Shown here piece after piece: positions 33,768-46,205 of a DNA stretch of 64,000 bases. The notes beneath the pieces were generated by a model, which had not been told where the DNA came from, ran no database searches, and was given only the letters and a program-made list of their open reading frames with translations. Source of the DNA: Rossellomorea pakistanensis (GTDB lineage Bacteria > Bacillota > Bacilli > Bacillales > Bacillaceae_B); assembly GCF_016908495.1 (NCBI RefSeq), contig NZ_JAFBDZ010000003.1:620001-684000 (forward strand), given 5' to 3'. How positions within the stretch are numbered: position 1 is the stretch's first letter; every line of letters begins with the position of its first letter. Position numbers and translations under genes: made by a program.

Positions 33768-36371
33768 ATGGCAAAGTATACTCCAATGATTCAGCAATAT
33801 TTACAGGTAAAGGCAGAATATCAGGATGCCTTTTTATTTTTTCGTCTAGGCGATTTTTATGAAATGTTTTTTGATGATGCAATCCGTGCATCACAAGAGC
33901 TTGAAATCACCTTAACGAGTCGTGATGGTGGTGGAGAGGAAAGAATCCCTATGTGTGGTGTCCCTTACCATTCATCCCCGAACTATATAGAGCAATTAAT
34001 AGACAAAGGTTATAAAGTGGCAATTTGTGAACAAACAGAGGACCCTAAACAAGCAAAAGGAGTTGTGAGGAGAGAGGTTGTCCAGCTTGTTACACCTGGT
34101 ACCGTAATGGAAGGTAAGGGGCTTTCCGATAAAGAGAATAATTATATAGCAACTTTAACCCATTTGGATGACACTACATATGGACTAGCCTATTGCGATT
34201 TGTCGACAGGAGAGTCAAAGGTGACACAAGTTTCCAATGTATTTACAGATGTATTAAATGAGCTAGCTACGATTGGTGCGAAGGAAATGGTCATTGATCC
34301 CGATTTTAGTGTAGAAGGACAGAGACTCTTAAGTGCACGTGGGAATGTCACCCTTTCGTTTGAAAAAAACGATAGCTTAACAGAGAAAGCGCATGAATTA
34401 TTGTCAGGTGTCGAACAAGAGAATCTTCAAAAAACCGTATCAAGATTGTTAAATTATCTCTATCGCACACAACAAAGAAGCTTAGACCATTTACAACCTG
34501 TTGAGTTGTATGAAGTCTATCAATTTATGAAAATGGATTATTATTCAAAACGAAACCTTGAATTAACGGAAACGATTCGTTCAAAAGGGAAAAAAGGATC
34601 ACTATTATGGTTATTAGATGAGACGATGACTGCAATGGGGGGGCGATTATTAAAACAGTGGATTGATCGTCCATTAATCAATAGAACTGAAATTGAAAAG
34701 CGTCATCTTATAGTGGAGCTTTTTAAAGAAAGCTTTTTTGAACGCGAAGACATTCGCGAACGCCTAAAAGAGGTCTATGATCTTGAACGACTATCAGGAA
34801 GGGTAGCATTTGGAAACGTAAATGCACGTGATCTTATCCAGTTAAAAAAATCATTGGAACAAATTCCTGCTTTAAAGGAAGTCATTCTAGGTTTAGGAAA
34901 CGATCTTTCTGATCATTTAGCAGAAAAAATGGATCCCTGTGAAGAATTGACTTCAGTACTCGAAGAAGCGCTTGTAGAAAATCCACCTTTATCTATTAAA
35001 GAAGGAAATCTTATTCGAGACGGTTTTAACAATGAATTAGATCAATATCGTGACGCTAGTCGAAACGGAAAAACGTGGATTGCTCAATTGGAAAAGGATG
35101 AAAGAGAACGTACTGGAATCCGCTCATTAAAAGTCGGATATAACAGGGTGTTTGGTTATTATATTGAAGTGACAAAAGCGAACCTCCATCATCTTGAAGA
35201 AGGAAGATATGATAGAAAGCAAACGTTGACAAATGCTGAACGGTTTATTACACCTGAATTAAAAGAAAAGGAAGCTCTCATTCTTCAAGCAGAAGAGAAA
35301 AGTGTTGATTTAGAATATGAACTATTCTTGGGAATTAGAGAAAAGGTTAAAGCCTATATTCCACGTCTACAGCTGCTAGCAAAAACAGTGAGTGAAATTG
35401 ATGTGCTCCAATGTTTTGCCACAGTCAGTGAAAAACGACACTACACACAGCCATTATTTAATGAAGAAAGACGTATTGTCATTAAAGATGGACGTCATCC
35501 AGTTGTGGAAAAAGTAATGGATCGACAAGAATATGTTCCAAATGATTGCTATATGGATAAAGAACGTGAAATTCTTCTCATCACTGGACCGAATATGAGT
35601 GGGAAAAGTACATTTATGAGGCAATTGGCCCTAACGTCCATTCTTGCTCAAATTGGATGCTATGTTCCGGCCAGTGAAGCAAACTTGCCGATATTTGATC
35701 AAGTCTTTACACGTATTGGTGCTGCCGATGATCTCATATCTGGACAAAGTACGTTTATGGTAGAAATGCTTGAAGCAAAAAATGCAATCACTAATGCATC
35801 AACAGAAAGCTTGATCCTATTCGATGAAATTGGCAGGGGTACATCTACCTATGATGGAATGGCGTTAGCTCAAGCCATTATCGAATATATTCACGAGAAT
35901 ATAGGGGCAAAAACATTGTTCTCTACTCATTACCATGAGCTAACGGCATTGGAAGAACAACTCCAGATGGTAAAAAATGTTCATGTTAGTGCAATGGAGC
36001 ATAATGGAAAGCTCGTTTTCCTTCATAAAGTAAAAGAGGGAGCAGCAGATAAAAGCTATGGAATCCATGTAGCGGAACTTGCCGAATTACCTGCTAAATT
36101 AATTAATAGAGCAAATGAAATCCTGAATGAGCTTGAGAAAAAAGGAGAAAAGAGCACTGAAAAACAGACTCCTGTAAAGAAACAAGACGACTCTTTAGCG
36201 CAGCTCTCTTTCTTTTCGGAAGAAATTAAGGAGAAAACTTCAAATGAAGAGAAGGTTTCAACAAAGGAAAAACGAATAATGGATGAAATAAAGAATCTAG
36301 ATATTTTAGAAATGACGCCAATGGAGGCACTAAACGTGCTATATAAATTACAAAAAAAAATGAAAGGGTAA
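33768..36371 (+). CDS. mutS: DNA mismatch recognition protein MutS
   Basis: An 867-residue MutS, full length. The N-terminal mismatch-binding domain has [12 protein letters not shown] with the Phe-x-Glu wedge; GPNMSGKST (Walker A) and [16 protein letters not shown] (Walker B/signature) form the ATPase; the C-terminal tail ([17 protein letters not shown]) is the beta-clamp/tetramer region. Start ATG 33768 matches the conserved [11 protein letters not shown] beginning; upstream in-frame GTG codons are not supported. It is followed by mutL after 14 bases. Confidence 0.97.
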   Translation: MAKYTPMIQQYLQVKAEYQDAFLFFRLGDFYEMFFDDAIRASQELEITLTSRDGGGEERIPMCGVPYHSSPNYIEQLIDKGYKVAICEQTEDPKQAKGVVRREVVQLVTPGTVMEGKGLSDKENNYIATLTHLDDTTYGLAYCDLSTGESKVTQVSNVFTDVLNELATIGAKEMVIDPDFSVEGQRLLSARGNVTLSFEKNDSLTEKAHELLSGVEQENLQKTVSRLLNYLYRTQQRSLDHLQPVELYEVYQFMKMDYYSKRNLELTETIRSKGKKGSLLWLLDETMTAMGGRLLKQWIDRPLINRTEIEKRHLIVELFKESFFEREDIRERLKEVYDLERLSGRVAFGNVNARDLIQLKKSLEQIPALKEVILGLGNDLSDHLAEKMDPCEELTSVLEEALVENPPLSIKEGNLIRDGFNNELDQYRDASRNGKTWIAQLEKDERERTGIRSLKVGYNRVFGYYIEVTKANLHHLEEGRYDRKQTLTNAERFITPELKEKEALILQAEEKSVDLEYELFLGIREKVKAYIPRLQLLAKTVSEIDVLQCFATVSEKRHYTQPLFNEERRIVIKDGRHPVVEKVMDRQEYVPNDCYMDKEREILLITGPNMSGKSTFMRQLALTSILAQIGCYVPASEANLPIFDQVFTRIGAADDLISGQSTFMVEMLEAKNAITNASTESLILFDEIGRGTSTYDGMALAQAIIEYIHENIGAKTLFSTHYHELTALEEQLQMVKNVHVSAMEHNGKLVFLHKVKEGAADKSYGIHVAELAELPAKLINRANEILNELEKKGEKSTEKQTPVKKQDDSLAQLSFFSEEIKEKTSNEEKVSTKEKRIMDEIKNLDILEMTPMEALNVLYKLQKKMKG

Positions 36372-36385
36372 GGAGGTGATCATTC

Positions 36386-38260
36386 TTGAGGAAGATTTTT
36401 CAGCTTGATGATGCTCTATCAAATAAAATTGCTGCTGGTGAAGTCGTAGAGAGACCTGCTTCTGTTGTCAAAGAGTTAGTTGAAAATGCCATTGATGCTA
36501 ATAGTACCATTGTCGAAATCCTGATAGAGGAAGCGGGATTGTCATCAATCAGAATTATTGATAATGGAGATGGGATTCAAGAAGACGATGTGCTTACTGC
36601 TTTCAGAAGACATGCGACAAGTAAAATCAAGGATGAAAATGATCTTTTCAGGATTCGTACTCTTGGATTTAGAGGGGAGGCTCTTCCAAGTATCGCTTCT
36701 GTTTCCTATCTTGACCTTCAAACGGGTACAGGAGAAGGAGCAGGTACCTTTTTAACCCTTCATGGGGGAAAAGTGATCAAACATGAAAAAGCATCGAGTC
36801 GAAAAGGGACTGATATTACGGTTTCGAGCTTGTTTTATAATACTCCTGCTAGATTAAAGTACATGAAGACTATCCATACTGAGCTTGGAAATATTACAGA
36901 TGTTGTCAATCGAATTGCTCTTGCACACCCAGAAGTTTCTATTAAACTCCTCCATAATGGAAAAAGTATCCTGCACACAAATGGAAACGGGGATGTCAGA
37001 CAAGTGATTGCGGGTATTTACGGCATCAATATTGCTAGGAAAATGGTCCGAGTCGAGACCGATTCACTTGATTTCTCCATTAAAGGATATATCTCTATGC
37101 CAGAAATTACTCGTGCATCAAGAAACTATATATCTACCATGATCAATGGACGATTCATTAAAAATTATGGGTTAGCCAAAGCAATTGGTGAAGGTTATCA
37201 CACCTTACTACCGATTGGACGCTATCCAATTGTTCTTTTATCCATTGAAATGGACCCTCTTCTAGTTGATGTGAATGTTCATCCATCTAAAATGGAAGTG
37301 CGTATTAGTAAAGAGCAAGATCTATTTCAGCTTATATCCAATAGTATTAAGGATGTTTTTAGTGATCGTGAATTAATTCCATCTGGAGTAAGTCAGCCTA
37401 AAAAAGAAAAACCGAGGTCAGAGCAAACTTTTCTGTCCTTAGATCATGTATCAGAAAAGCAGGTAAGCTCTAATGCTCAACCTAACCAATGGACATCCAA
37501 TAGCTTCAAAAGGGAACCTTTACTGCCGAAAGAAGAAATGAAAAAGCTATATGACGTTGGAGAAGATCACGAAAGTAAGCCTGAAGATATGAAAGTAGCG
37601 GAGGAATCCGTTAATGAAGCTTTTAATGAACCTAGTATTGAAGATCATGTTAAAGAAATCAAAACATCCAATACTTCAAGAGTTCCTCCCCTATACCCTA
37701 TCGGACAAATGCACGGAACGTATATTTTTGCACAGAATGATCAGGGATTATATATTATCGACCAACATGCAGCACAGGAAAGAATTAAATATGAATTTTT
37801 TAAAGAGAAGGTAGGGAGAGTCGAAAAGGAACTTCAGGATCTATTAGTTCCCATGACACTAGAATACAGTACTGATGATTATATAAAGATTAATGAATAT
37901 CAACATGAGTTAGAAAAAGTAGGTGTATTTCTAGAGCCATTCGGCCAAAACAGCTTTATTATTCGATCCCATCCCCAGTGGTTTCCACAAGGTGAAGAAC
38001 AAGAAACGATTGAGGAAATGATAGAACAATTGCTCCAAATGAAAAAAGTAGATGTGAAAAAGCTACGGGAAGAAGCGGCAATTATGATGAGTTGCAAAGG
38101 CTCTATTAAGGCAAATCATCATTTAAGACAAGATGAAATCGCTGCATTACTTGACGAGCTTCGCCAAACGATAGACCCATTTACATGTCCACATGGAAGA
38201 CCAATCATTATCCATTATTCGACATATGAAATGGAAAAAATGTTTAAACGAATCATGTAA
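36386..38260 (+). CDS. mutL: DNA mismatch repair protein MutL
   Basis: A 624-residue MutL. The GHKL ATPase has [20 protein letters not shown] and [15 protein letters not shown]; the C-terminal endonuclease part has [12 protein letters not shown] (metal motif DQHA-x2-E-x4-E) and CPHGRP, so it is the nicking type found in Bacillus. It starts at TTG behind AGGAGGTGAT. Operon with mutS. Confidence 0.97.
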   Translation: MRKIFQLDDALSNKIAAGEVVERPASVVKELVENAIDANSTIVEILIEEAGLSSIRIIDNGDGIQEDDVLTAFRRHATSKIKDENDLFRIRTLGFRGEALPSIASVSYLDLQTGTGEGAGTFLTLHGGKVIKHEKASSRKGTDITVSSLFYNTPARLKYMKTIHTELGNITDVVNRIALAHPEVSIKLLHNGKSILHTNGNGDVRQVIAGIYGINIARKMVRVETDSLDFSIKGYISMPEITRASRNYISTMINGRFIKNYGLAKAIGEGYHTLLPIGRYPIVLLSIEMDPLLVDVNVHPSKMEVRISKEQDLFQLISNSIKDVFSDRELIPSGVSQPKKEKPRSEQTFLSLDHVSEKQVSSNAQPNQWTSNSFKREPLLPKEEMKKLYDVGEDHESKPEDMKVAEESVNEAFNEPSIEDHVKEIKTSNTSRVPPLYPIGQMHGTYIFAQNDQGLYIIDQHAAQERIKYEFFKEKVGRVEKELQDLLVPMTLEYSTDDYIKINEYQHELEKVGVFLEPFGQNSFIIRSHPQWFPQGEEQETIEEMIEQLLQMKKVDVKKLREEAAIMMSCKGSIKANHHLRQDEIAALLDELRQTIDPFTCPHGRPIIIHYSTYEMEKMFKRIM

Positions 38261-38267
38261 TGGGGAA

Positions 38268-38336
38268 GGCTGCTGTATAAGCTAATGGTATTCCAACGAC
38301 GTTTATGTGGAAGGCTAGCTTACTGCAGTCTTTTTT
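38268..38336 (+). terminator. probable terminator of mutSL
   Basis: GGCTGC...AAGCTA can pair imperfectly with TAGCTTACTGCAGTC, followed by six T. Confidence 0.45.
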
Positions 38337-38523
38337 ACCTTGAAATGTTGTTGAAAGCTCATAATAATTTTATGTAAACTGAATGACAAGGGACAAGAAA
38401 TAAGTTACACCTTTTGTTCATGTTAAAAACCCAATCGTATAACAATCGTATTAGATTCTTTATAATCTCAATAATATGAAGAATCTTTTGTAAGTATTTT
38501 TGTTAAAGAAAGAAGTGATATCC

Positions 38524-39099
38524 ATGTCATTTAACGGGCAAAAAATATTACCGGCCGTTCGAAATATGAAAGATTTTGATAAGATGATGAATACTCATTA
38601 TCAATATGGCGTTTTTTTGGATTTACATGTAGGTCAATTAAAAAGTGTCTATCAATATGCAAATAATGCAGAGAAAAAAATGTTTCTTCATATCGATCTC
38701 ATTCAAGGCCTGAAAAGTGATGAATATGCAACAGAATATGTTTGTCAAGAAGTAAAACCATATGGGATTATTTCTACAAAAGGAAGTGTTATTCAAAAAG
38801 CAAATCATAAAGGTGTAGCTACAACGCTCCGGACCTTTATTATTGATTCAAGCGCACTAAAAAAAAGTATAAATCTAATACAAAAAGTGGACCCGGATTA
38901 TATTGAAATTTTACCAGGTGTAGTACCAAAGGTTATTAAGGAAATTCACGAGGCGACTGGTAAACCCATTTTCGCGGGTGGATTAATAGAAAGTGTTGAG
39001 GAAGTTGAGGTAGCATTAGATGCTGGTGCATCAGCCATTACTACTTCAAATCGTTCTTTATGGAAACAATATGATTTATCTCGCATTAATGGGCAGTAA
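38524..39099 (+). CDS. glpP: glycerol uptake operon antiterminator GlpP
   Basis: A 191-residue TIM-barrel RNA-binding regulator. LPAVRNMKDFDKM at the start, LDLHVGQL, HIDLIQGL, DYIEILPGVVPKVI and IFAGGLIES are family motifs. With glycerol-3-phosphate it binds glp leader RNAs and stops transcription from ending early. Start ATG 38524 follows GAAGTGAT; an in-frame TTG upstream was rejected. Its targets, two terminator leaders before glpF and glpD, are visible downstream. Confidence 0.94.
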   Translation: MSFNGQKILPAVRNMKDFDKMMNTHYQYGVFLDLHVGQLKSVYQYANNAEKKMFLHIDLIQGLKSDEYATEYVCQEVKPYGIISTKGSVIQKANHKGVATTLRTFIIDSSALKKSINLIQKVDPDYIEILPGVVPKVIKEIHEATGKPIFAGGLIESVEEVEVALDAGASAITTSNRSLWKQYDLSRINGQ

Positions 39100-39325
39100 T
39101 CCTTCCCACCTTAAGGCTTAGAGGAATCGAAGAGTGTAGGTGTAGGATAACTCCCCGTAAAAGCCCGATTCGTTCAACTTAGGCTGCCGAAGGTGTTAGG
39201 AACCAAAACTCAATAGGTGAAGATACCCTAAAGACATCTTCTAGATATTGATATTCATAGTGGTTTCAGACCTCTTTTTGGACATCTTAATGGAGGTTTC
39301 GCTTTATCTGAAAAATAAAAACATA

Positions 39326-39354
39326 TTGACAACGCTTTCATTCTGCTGTAGCAT
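39326..39354 (+). promoter_or_regulatory. glpFK promoter with overlapping cre site
   Basis: TTGACA (39326-39331), 17 bases, TAGCAT (39349-39354). TGACAACGCTTTCA (39327-39340) fits the CcpA cre consensus with one mismatch, so glucose repression is likely. The stretch 39100-39325 before it shows no gene. Confidence 0.75.
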
Positions 39355-39436
39355 TAAGTCAAGTTAATAATTTGTGAAGAGAAGTAGAGACTCACACCAA
39401 TTCCTTTTTTAATAGGGAATTCGTGTGAGTTTTTTG
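39351..39436 (+). promoter_or_regulatory. GlpP-responsive leader terminator of glpFK
   Basis: ACTCACAC and GTGTGAGT (outer arms) with AATTCC/GGGAATT inside form a terminator ending in six T, before glpF. The leader upstream (GCATTAAG, GTTAATAATTTG, GTAGAGA) is shared with the glpD leader and is the likely GlpP target. Confidence 0.82.
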
Positions 39437-39479
39437 CTTCTTGCTAGTTCCATATTTTAGTAATTTAGGAGTGAGAGGG

Positions 39480-40304
39480 ATGACAGCTTTTATTGGAGAA
39501 ATTGTTGGTACAGCACTATTAATTGTATTTGGTGCAGGTGTATGTGCAAATGTAAATTTGAAAAAGTCATTTGCCCATAATTCAGGATGGATCGTCATCA
39601 CTTTTGGTTGGGGTCTGGGGGTTGCAATGGCAGTGTATGCCGTCGGGCAATTTAGCGGAGCCCATCTAAATCCCGCAGTAACGCTAGGACTTGCATTTAA
39701 TGGTGATTTTTCTTGGAATGATGTACCGGGTTATATTGTTGCTCAAATGATTGGAGCGATGATCGGATCTATTATCGTATATCTTCATTTTCTTCCTCAT
39801 TGGAAGGCGACAGAGGACCCTGGTACGAAGCTTGGAGTTTTCTCGACAGGACCAGCAATTCCCCATTACTTTTCCAATTTAATGAGTGAAATCATTGGAA
39901 CTTTTATTCTAGTAGTAGGAATATTATCAATTGGAGCGAATACCTTTACTGATGGATTAAATCCTTTTATTGTCGGGTTTCTTATCATTGCAATTGGAAT
40001 TTCTTTAGGAGGGACCACTGGTTACGCCATTAACCCTGCTAGAGATCTCGGTCCAAGAATTGCACATGCACTATTACCGATTCCCGGTAAAGGACCTTCA
40101 AATTGGGGATACTCATGGATTCCAGTCTTAGGACCGGTTTTAGGCGGCTCATTTGGAGGGTTATTTTATAAAGCAGTCTTTACAGGGAATCTGACGAGTT
40201 CTTTTTGGATTGTTTTCGGTATTATGATAGTCGTTCTTATTATTGCCTTTTATGCTGATCGTCAAGAAACCATTAGCATGAAATCAAAGAGATTAACAGC
40301 TTAA
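39480..40304 (+). CDS. glpF: glycerol uptake facilitator
   Basis: A 274-residue aquaglyceroporin with six membrane helices and the two pore motifs NPAVTLG (near 63) and NPARDLGPR (near 188). Start ATG 39480 follows GGAGTGAGAGGG. It lets glycerol into the cell by diffusion and is followed by glpK after 18 bases; both lie behind the GlpP-controlled terminator. Confidence 0.95.
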   Translation: MTAFIGEIVGTALLIVFGAGVCANVNLKKSFAHNSGWIVITFGWGLGVAMAVYAVGQFSGAHLNPAVTLGLAFNGDFSWNDVPGYIVAQMIGAMIGSIIVYLHFLPHWKATEDPGTKLGVFSTGPAIPHYFSNLMSEIIGTFILVVGILSIGANTFTDGLNPFIVGFLIIAIGISLGGTTGYAINPARDLGPRIAHALLPIPGKGPSNWGYSWIPVLGPVLGGSFGGLFYKAVFTGNLTSSFWIVFGIMIVVLIIAFYADRQETISMKSKRLTA

Positions 40305-41813
<1,509 letters not shown>

Positions 41814-41833
41814 AACAATTATATGATATACTT

Positions 41834-41925
41834 GCATTAAGTTAATAATCTGGTAGAGACGTAGAGAGACCATACTTCACTATGTAACAGTTGCTGTTCA
41901 TAGTGTTAAGTGTGGTCTCTTTTTG
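41834..41925 (+). promoter_or_regulatory. GlpP-responsive leader terminator of glpD
   Basis: AGAGACCA (41865-41872) and TGGTCTCT (41913-41920), with inner ACTATG/CATAGT, form a terminator followed by five T. The upstream part repeats the glpF leader: GCATTAAG, GTTAATAATCTG, GTAGAGA. Confidence 0.82.
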
Positions 41926-41985
41926 TGTTTATCGGCTGGTATATAAAGGTAAAATAATGACGAGGTATCAAGGAGGACACGAAAA

Positions 41986-43647
41986 ATGACATTTTCGAAC
42001 CTACAACGAAAAGAAACATTAGAAACATTAGGGACCGAACAATTTGATTTAGCTATTATAGGCGGTGGAATTACCGGCGCTGGGATTGCTCTTGATGCCG
42101 CATCAAGAGGAATGAAAGTGGCACTTATTGATATGCAAGACTTTGCAGCAGGAACATCTAGTCGATCGACAAAGCTTGTACATGGAGGGTTACGATACTT
42201 AAAACAATTCGAAGTCAAACTCGTTGCCGAAGTTGGAAAGGAAAGAGCCATTGTTTATGAGAACGGGCCACATGTCACAACACCTGAAAGAATGCTTCTT
42301 CCAATCCATAAAGGGGGAACCTTTGGGAAATTCAGCACTAATATTGGTCTACGTGTTTATGACTTTCTAGCAGGTGTAAAAAAGGCTGAAAGAAGAATCA
42401 TGTTATCTCCTAAAGAAACACTTGAGAAAGAACCTCTTATCAAGAAAGAAGGTTTAAAGGGAGGAGGGTATTATGTTGAATATCGTACAGATGATGCTCG
42501 TCTGACAATAGAGGTGTTAAAAAAAGCTGTCGAACATGGAGCAACGGCCATCAATTATGTAAAAGCTGATCGCTTCTTATATGATCATAACGAGAAGATA
42601 GTAGGACTTGAGGCAACAGATCTCCAGTCTAGTCATACATTTTCAATTAAAGCAACAAAGGTGATTAATGCTGCGGGTCCTTGGGTAGATGAAGTTCGCA
42701 AAAAAGATCTTACCATGAACAACAAGCAGCTTCGTTTAACTAAAGGCGTTCATGTGGTCATTGATCAATTGAAGTTTCCTTTAAAGCAAGCAGTGTATTT
42801 TGATACTCCAGATGGGCGAATGGTATTTGCGATCCCGAGAAATGGGAAAGCGTATGTTGGTACGACAGATACATTCTTCGATGGGGATACGGCTAACCCG
42901 AAAATGACCACTGAGGACCGTGATTATATTCTTAAATCTATAAAATTTATGTTTCCAAATATCGATATTACGGCACAGGATATCGAGTCCAGCTGGGCTG
43001 GTGTTCGCCCATTAATTTTTGAAAAAGGAAAAGATCCATCCGAAATATCAAGAAAAGATGAAATTTGGGAAGGAGAAAGCGGCTTAATTACAATGGCTGG
43101 AGGAAAATTAACTGGTTATCGGAAAATGGCTGAAACAGTAGTAGATCTTGTGGGAAAACGGTTAAAAGAAGAACAGGAAATCTCTTTTCCATCATCTAAA
43201 ACAAAAACGTTAAAAATATCAGGTGGAGAAGTTGGGGGTTCCCATAATCTTGAGGGCTTTATTGAACAAAAAAGTGAAGAAGGTATACAATACGGGTTCA
43301 CTAAAGAAGAAGGAAAGGTGCTTGCCAGACAATATGGTTCAAATGTGGATGCATTATTTAAAATTGCTCACGACTACAAAAATTCTCAAAAGCAATCTGC
43401 CATTCCTGCCATGTTATATGCTCAATTAATTTATAGTATCCATGAAGAAATGGTGTCTACTCCACTCGATTTCTTGGTAAGACGAACAGGTGCATTATTT
43501 TTTGATATTGATTGGGTATTGAAGTGGAAAGAAGAAGTTGTAAATTCTATGAGCGAAATTCTTAATTGGTCAAAGGATGAGAAATTACGTTATTTAACGG
43601 AATTAGAGAAAGAGATTAAAGATGCGTATATCCCAAGAGAAGTTTAA
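41986..43647 (+). CDS. glpD: aerobic glycerol-3-phosphate dehydrogenase
   Basis: A 553-residue FAD enzyme. [21 protein letters not shown] is the dinucleotide-binding fold (shown here in part), [17 protein letters not shown] and [11 protein letters not shown] are family motifs. It oxidises glycerol-3-phosphate to dihydroxyacetone phosphate at the membrane and feeds electrons to menaquinone. Start ATG follows AAGGAGG. Controlled by the GlpP leader upstream. Confidence 0.96.
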   Translation: MTFSNLQRKETLETLGTEQFDLAIIGGGITGAGIALDAASRGMKVALIDMQDFAAGTSSRSTKLVHGGLRYLKQFEVKLVAEVGKERAIVYENGPHVTTPERMLLPIHKGGTFGKFSTNIGLRVYDFLAGVKKAERRIMLSPKETLEKEPLIKKEGLKGGGYYVEYRTDDARLTIEVLKKAVEHGATAINYVKADRFLYDHNEKIVGLEATDLQSSHTFSIKATKVINAAGPWVDEVRKKDLTMNNKQLRLTKGVHVVIDQLKFPLKQAVYFDTPDGRMVFAIPRNGKAYVGTTDTFFDGDTANPKMTTEDRDYILKSIKFMFPNIDITAQDIESSWAGVRPLIFEKGKDPSEISRKDEIWEGESGLITMAGGKLTGYRKMAETVVDLVGKRLKEEQEISFPSSKTKTLKISGGEVGGSHNLEGFIEQKSEEGIQYGFTKEEGKVLARQYGSNVDALFKIAHDYKNSQKQSAIPAMLYAQLIYSIHEEMVSTPLDFLVRRTGALFFDIDWVLKWKEEVVNSMSEILNWSKDEKLRYLTELEKEIKDAYIPREV

Positions 43648-43690
43648 GGCTAAAAGGTTGACCCGATTGTAAATGGGTTAGCCTTTTTGT
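43646..43690 (+). terminator. terminator of glpD
   Basis: AAGGCTAA and TTAGCCTT pair, with CCC/GGG inside, then five T. Confidence 0.8.
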
Positions 43691-43729
43691 TTTGGCTGTT
43701 TTCGTAAACATTGTTGTAATTTGAAAAGG

Positions 43730-43857
43730 GGTTGGTTGATTGCAGCGAAAGAATGCTCGCTTTCCGCAGGACGGGCGGTGAGCCTCCTTGCTCCTGCTTT
43801 GGCCTCACCTGTCCCGCTTCTCCTGCAAGAGTCTCGCACCTTCCACTTCAACCAACC
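43730..43857. repeat. G+C-rich intergenic repeat, copy A
   Basis: Perfect 10-base ends GGTTGGTTGA/TCAACCAACC bound a 128-base, imperfectly palindromic, G+C-rich block with TTGCAGCG, GCTCGCTTTCCGC and GAGTCTCGCACC. A second copy in the other orientation is at 57802-57931. Such elements are frequent between genes in Bacillaceae. Confidence 0.75.
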
Positions 43858-44001
43858 TCACTACAAAAATTTATATTCTTAACAACAATCTTTTAGAGAG
43901 TAGCCTTTGTTGTTTAATGGAAATATATTTTCGAAAAATGCTAAATTTTATTGAAATTTCATAATAAAAGTGTAAAATTACACTAAAAGTATAAAAGGGG
44001 T

Positions 44002-45462
44002 ATGAAAATGAAATTAAAGAAGAAAAAGACTGTACGAAATAAACTATTGATATTGATTTGTTTTGTTTCTTCCTATCTTCTTATAATGACTGTTTCATTC
44101 AACGATCGTCTTACTAGAACCGAGATCTCTGATGTTGGGAATTTAATGCCAGTGAAAATTAAAGAGGCAGTTACAGGAAAAGAAGAAAAGACTTTTGAAC
44201 AAACACTTAAAGAAGCAAGTGAGAAGAACCTTTCTGTTTCTATTGCAGGAAAAATGCATAGCCAAGGTGGCCATACCTATTATCCGAATGGAATTGTTCT
44301 TGATATGAAGTCCTATAATAGAATCCTTCAAATTGATAAAGAAGAAAAGACGGTTACCGTTCAAAGTGGAGCAACATGGGATGATATTCAACGAGCCGTT
44401 AACCCATATGGACTTGCTGTAAAGGTGATGCAGTCGCAAAACATATTTACGATTGGGGGATCATTATCAGTGAATGCCCATGGTCGAGATATACGTCATG
44501 GATCCTTGATTGAAACTGTAAACTCATTTCGTTTAATGAAGGCAGACGGAGAAATAATAAATGTTTCACGTAAAGAGAATAGTCAGTATTTCCCTCTTGT
44601 AATAGGCGGCTACGGTTTATTTGGCATTATTTTGGATGTGGAACTACAGTTAACGGATGATGAGTTATATGAGGTACGAACTACCTCACTTTCCTATAAA
44701 GAGTATTCTGATTTTTTTACAGAAAAAGTGATGGCAGATAAAAAGGTGAAAATGCATCTTGCACGAATATCAACTGCACCCGATTCATTTTTGAAAGATA
44801 TGTATATAACGGATTGGGTGCTAGCAAATCAAGAAGCTTATACTTCCCACAGTCAATTAAAGGAAGAGAGGGGGACGTTTTTAATGAAATTTTTACTAGG
44901 GTTATCCAGGAATTTCGATTGGGGGAAAAAGCTTTTTTGGGATTTACAAGAGGGTTATTTTCAACGCCAAGATGGGGAGCTTATGACAAGGAATAATGTG
45001 ATGAGGTCTGAGTCAAAATTTCTCGAGTATGAAAGTGAATCAGATACAGATATTTTGCAGGAATATTTTGTCCCCATAGATGAATTTGAAAGCTATATGG
45101 ATGATTTACGTCATGTACTACTAGATGAAGATTTAAATTTGATGAATATAACCATTCGTTACGTAGAAGAAAATCAAGAGGCTGTTCTTTCCTATTCAAA
45201 AGAAGACATGTTTGCTCTCGTTCTCTTGATCAATCAAGGATTAACAGAAAAGGACAAAGAAGAGACAGGCAAGATCATAAGAGAAATGATTGATGTGACG
45301 CTTGATCATAATGGAAGCTATTACTTGCCGTATTATTCATATCCAACTAATGACCAAATGAAGAGAGCCTATCCAAGGAAGGAAGAATTTTTTCAGAAAA
45401 AAAGAAATCTAGATCCAGAAGAACGGTTTAGAAATATGTTTTATGAGGGGTATGGAGAATGA
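44002..45462 (+). CDS. membrane-anchored FAD-linked oxidase (VAO family)
   Basis: A 486-residue protein. Residues about 13-32 ([19 protein letters not shown]) form a membrane anchor; the FAD (PCMH) domain has [38 protein letters not shown] and [18 protein letters not shown], the last with a GRD-x3-G motif of sugar/alditol oxidases. The C-terminal part has the cap domain. It probably oxidises a sugar alcohol, aldonolactone or lipid-linked sugar outside or at the membrane. The last codons overlap the start of the next gene by four bases. Substrate unknown. Confidence 0.83.
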   Translation: MKMKLKKKKTVRNKLLILICFVSSYLLIMTVSFNDRLTRTEISDVGNLMPVKIKEAVTGKEEKTFEQTLKEASEKNLSVSIAGKMHSQGGHTYYPNGIVLDMKSYNRILQIDKEEKTVTVQSGATWDDIQRAVNPYGLAVKVMQSQNIFTIGGSLSVNAHGRDIRHGSLIETVNSFRLMKADGEIINVSRKENSQYFPLVIGGYGLFGIILDVELQLTDDELYEVRTTSLSYKEYSDFFTEKVMADKKVKMHLARISTAPDSFLKDMYITDWVLANQEAYTSHSQLKEERGTFLMKFLLGLSRNFDWGKKLFWDLQEGYFQRQDGELMTRNNVMRSESKFLEYESESDTDILQEYFVPIDEFESYMDDLRHVLLDEDLNLMNITIRYVEENQEAVLSYSKEDMFALVLLINQGLTEKDKEETGKIIREMIDVTLDHNGSYYLPYYSYPTNDQMKRAYPRKEEFFQKKRNLDPEERFRNMFYEGYGE

Positions 45463-45998
45463 AATGGTTTATAACGGCCCAGAGCTTTGCGCTTATGGCT
45501 TCTTCGATAACGTTTCCTTTCTATCTTCTTTTTATAAAAAATATTGGCAGTACCTTTTCGAGTTTTGGGTTTGCATACGGATTATTTACTTTAAGTTCAG
45601 CGATTTTTCATCGATGGATCGGTGCAGGGGCAGACAGGTTTGGAAGCAATGTCTTTCTAGTCGCGTATGCATGGGGGATGGCGTTACTATTTTTATTAAT
45701 CCCAGGAATAACAACATTACCGGAAGTGTATGTGATGCAAATCGTACTTGGGCTGCTGGGAGCAGTACAAAAAACGTGTGAAAAAAGCATGGTTGCTGAG
45801 ATTAGTGAAGGACAAACTAGAGGGAAAATAATTGGAAATTATCATTTTTGGACAACCCTTTTTTCTGCCATTGCCGTTATGGGGACAGGGGTCCTCATTG
45901 ATTTCTTTACGATTCATTTTATTTTTTATATAGGCTCTGTTTTGTTTGCGGTTAGCGGGGCTTTGTTCATTCTGTTTGATTCTAATAGGATTAAGTAG
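45459..45998 (+). CDS. half-size MFS-like membrane protein
   Basis: A 179-residue protein with five to six membrane helices, resembling only one half of a 12-helix major-facilitator transporter (the A-motif region reads [14 protein letters not shown]). It starts at ATG overlapping the FAD oxidase gene (ATGA type overlap), so the two are co-translated. The frame ends cleanly and no second half follows in any frame, so it may be a real half transporter working as a dimer, or a truncated gene. Confidence 0.68.
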   Translation: MKWFITAQSFALMASSITFPFYLLFIKNIGSTFSSFGFAYGLFTLSSAIFHRWIGAGADRFGSNVFLVAYAWGMALLFLLIPGITTLPEVYVMQIVLGLLGAVQKTCEKSMVAEISEGQTRGKIIGNYHFWTTLFSAIAVMGTGVLIDFFTIHFIFYIGSVLFAVSGALFILFDSNRIK

Positions 45999-46205
45999 GT
46001 ATACCATGGTTGAGCTAACTACAATCGAAAATTTACTTAAACTACAAAATACATAATGGATAAAAAAACTTTAGAAACTTCTATTAAAATTACATTAGAT
46101 TTATCAAAGATTTAAAAATACAATGCAAGTAAACTTTTCCAATTTAATAGAAGGATTCCCTCTTAACAAAAGCTAATATATTCATTAATAGGATAAGGGG
46201 GGATT

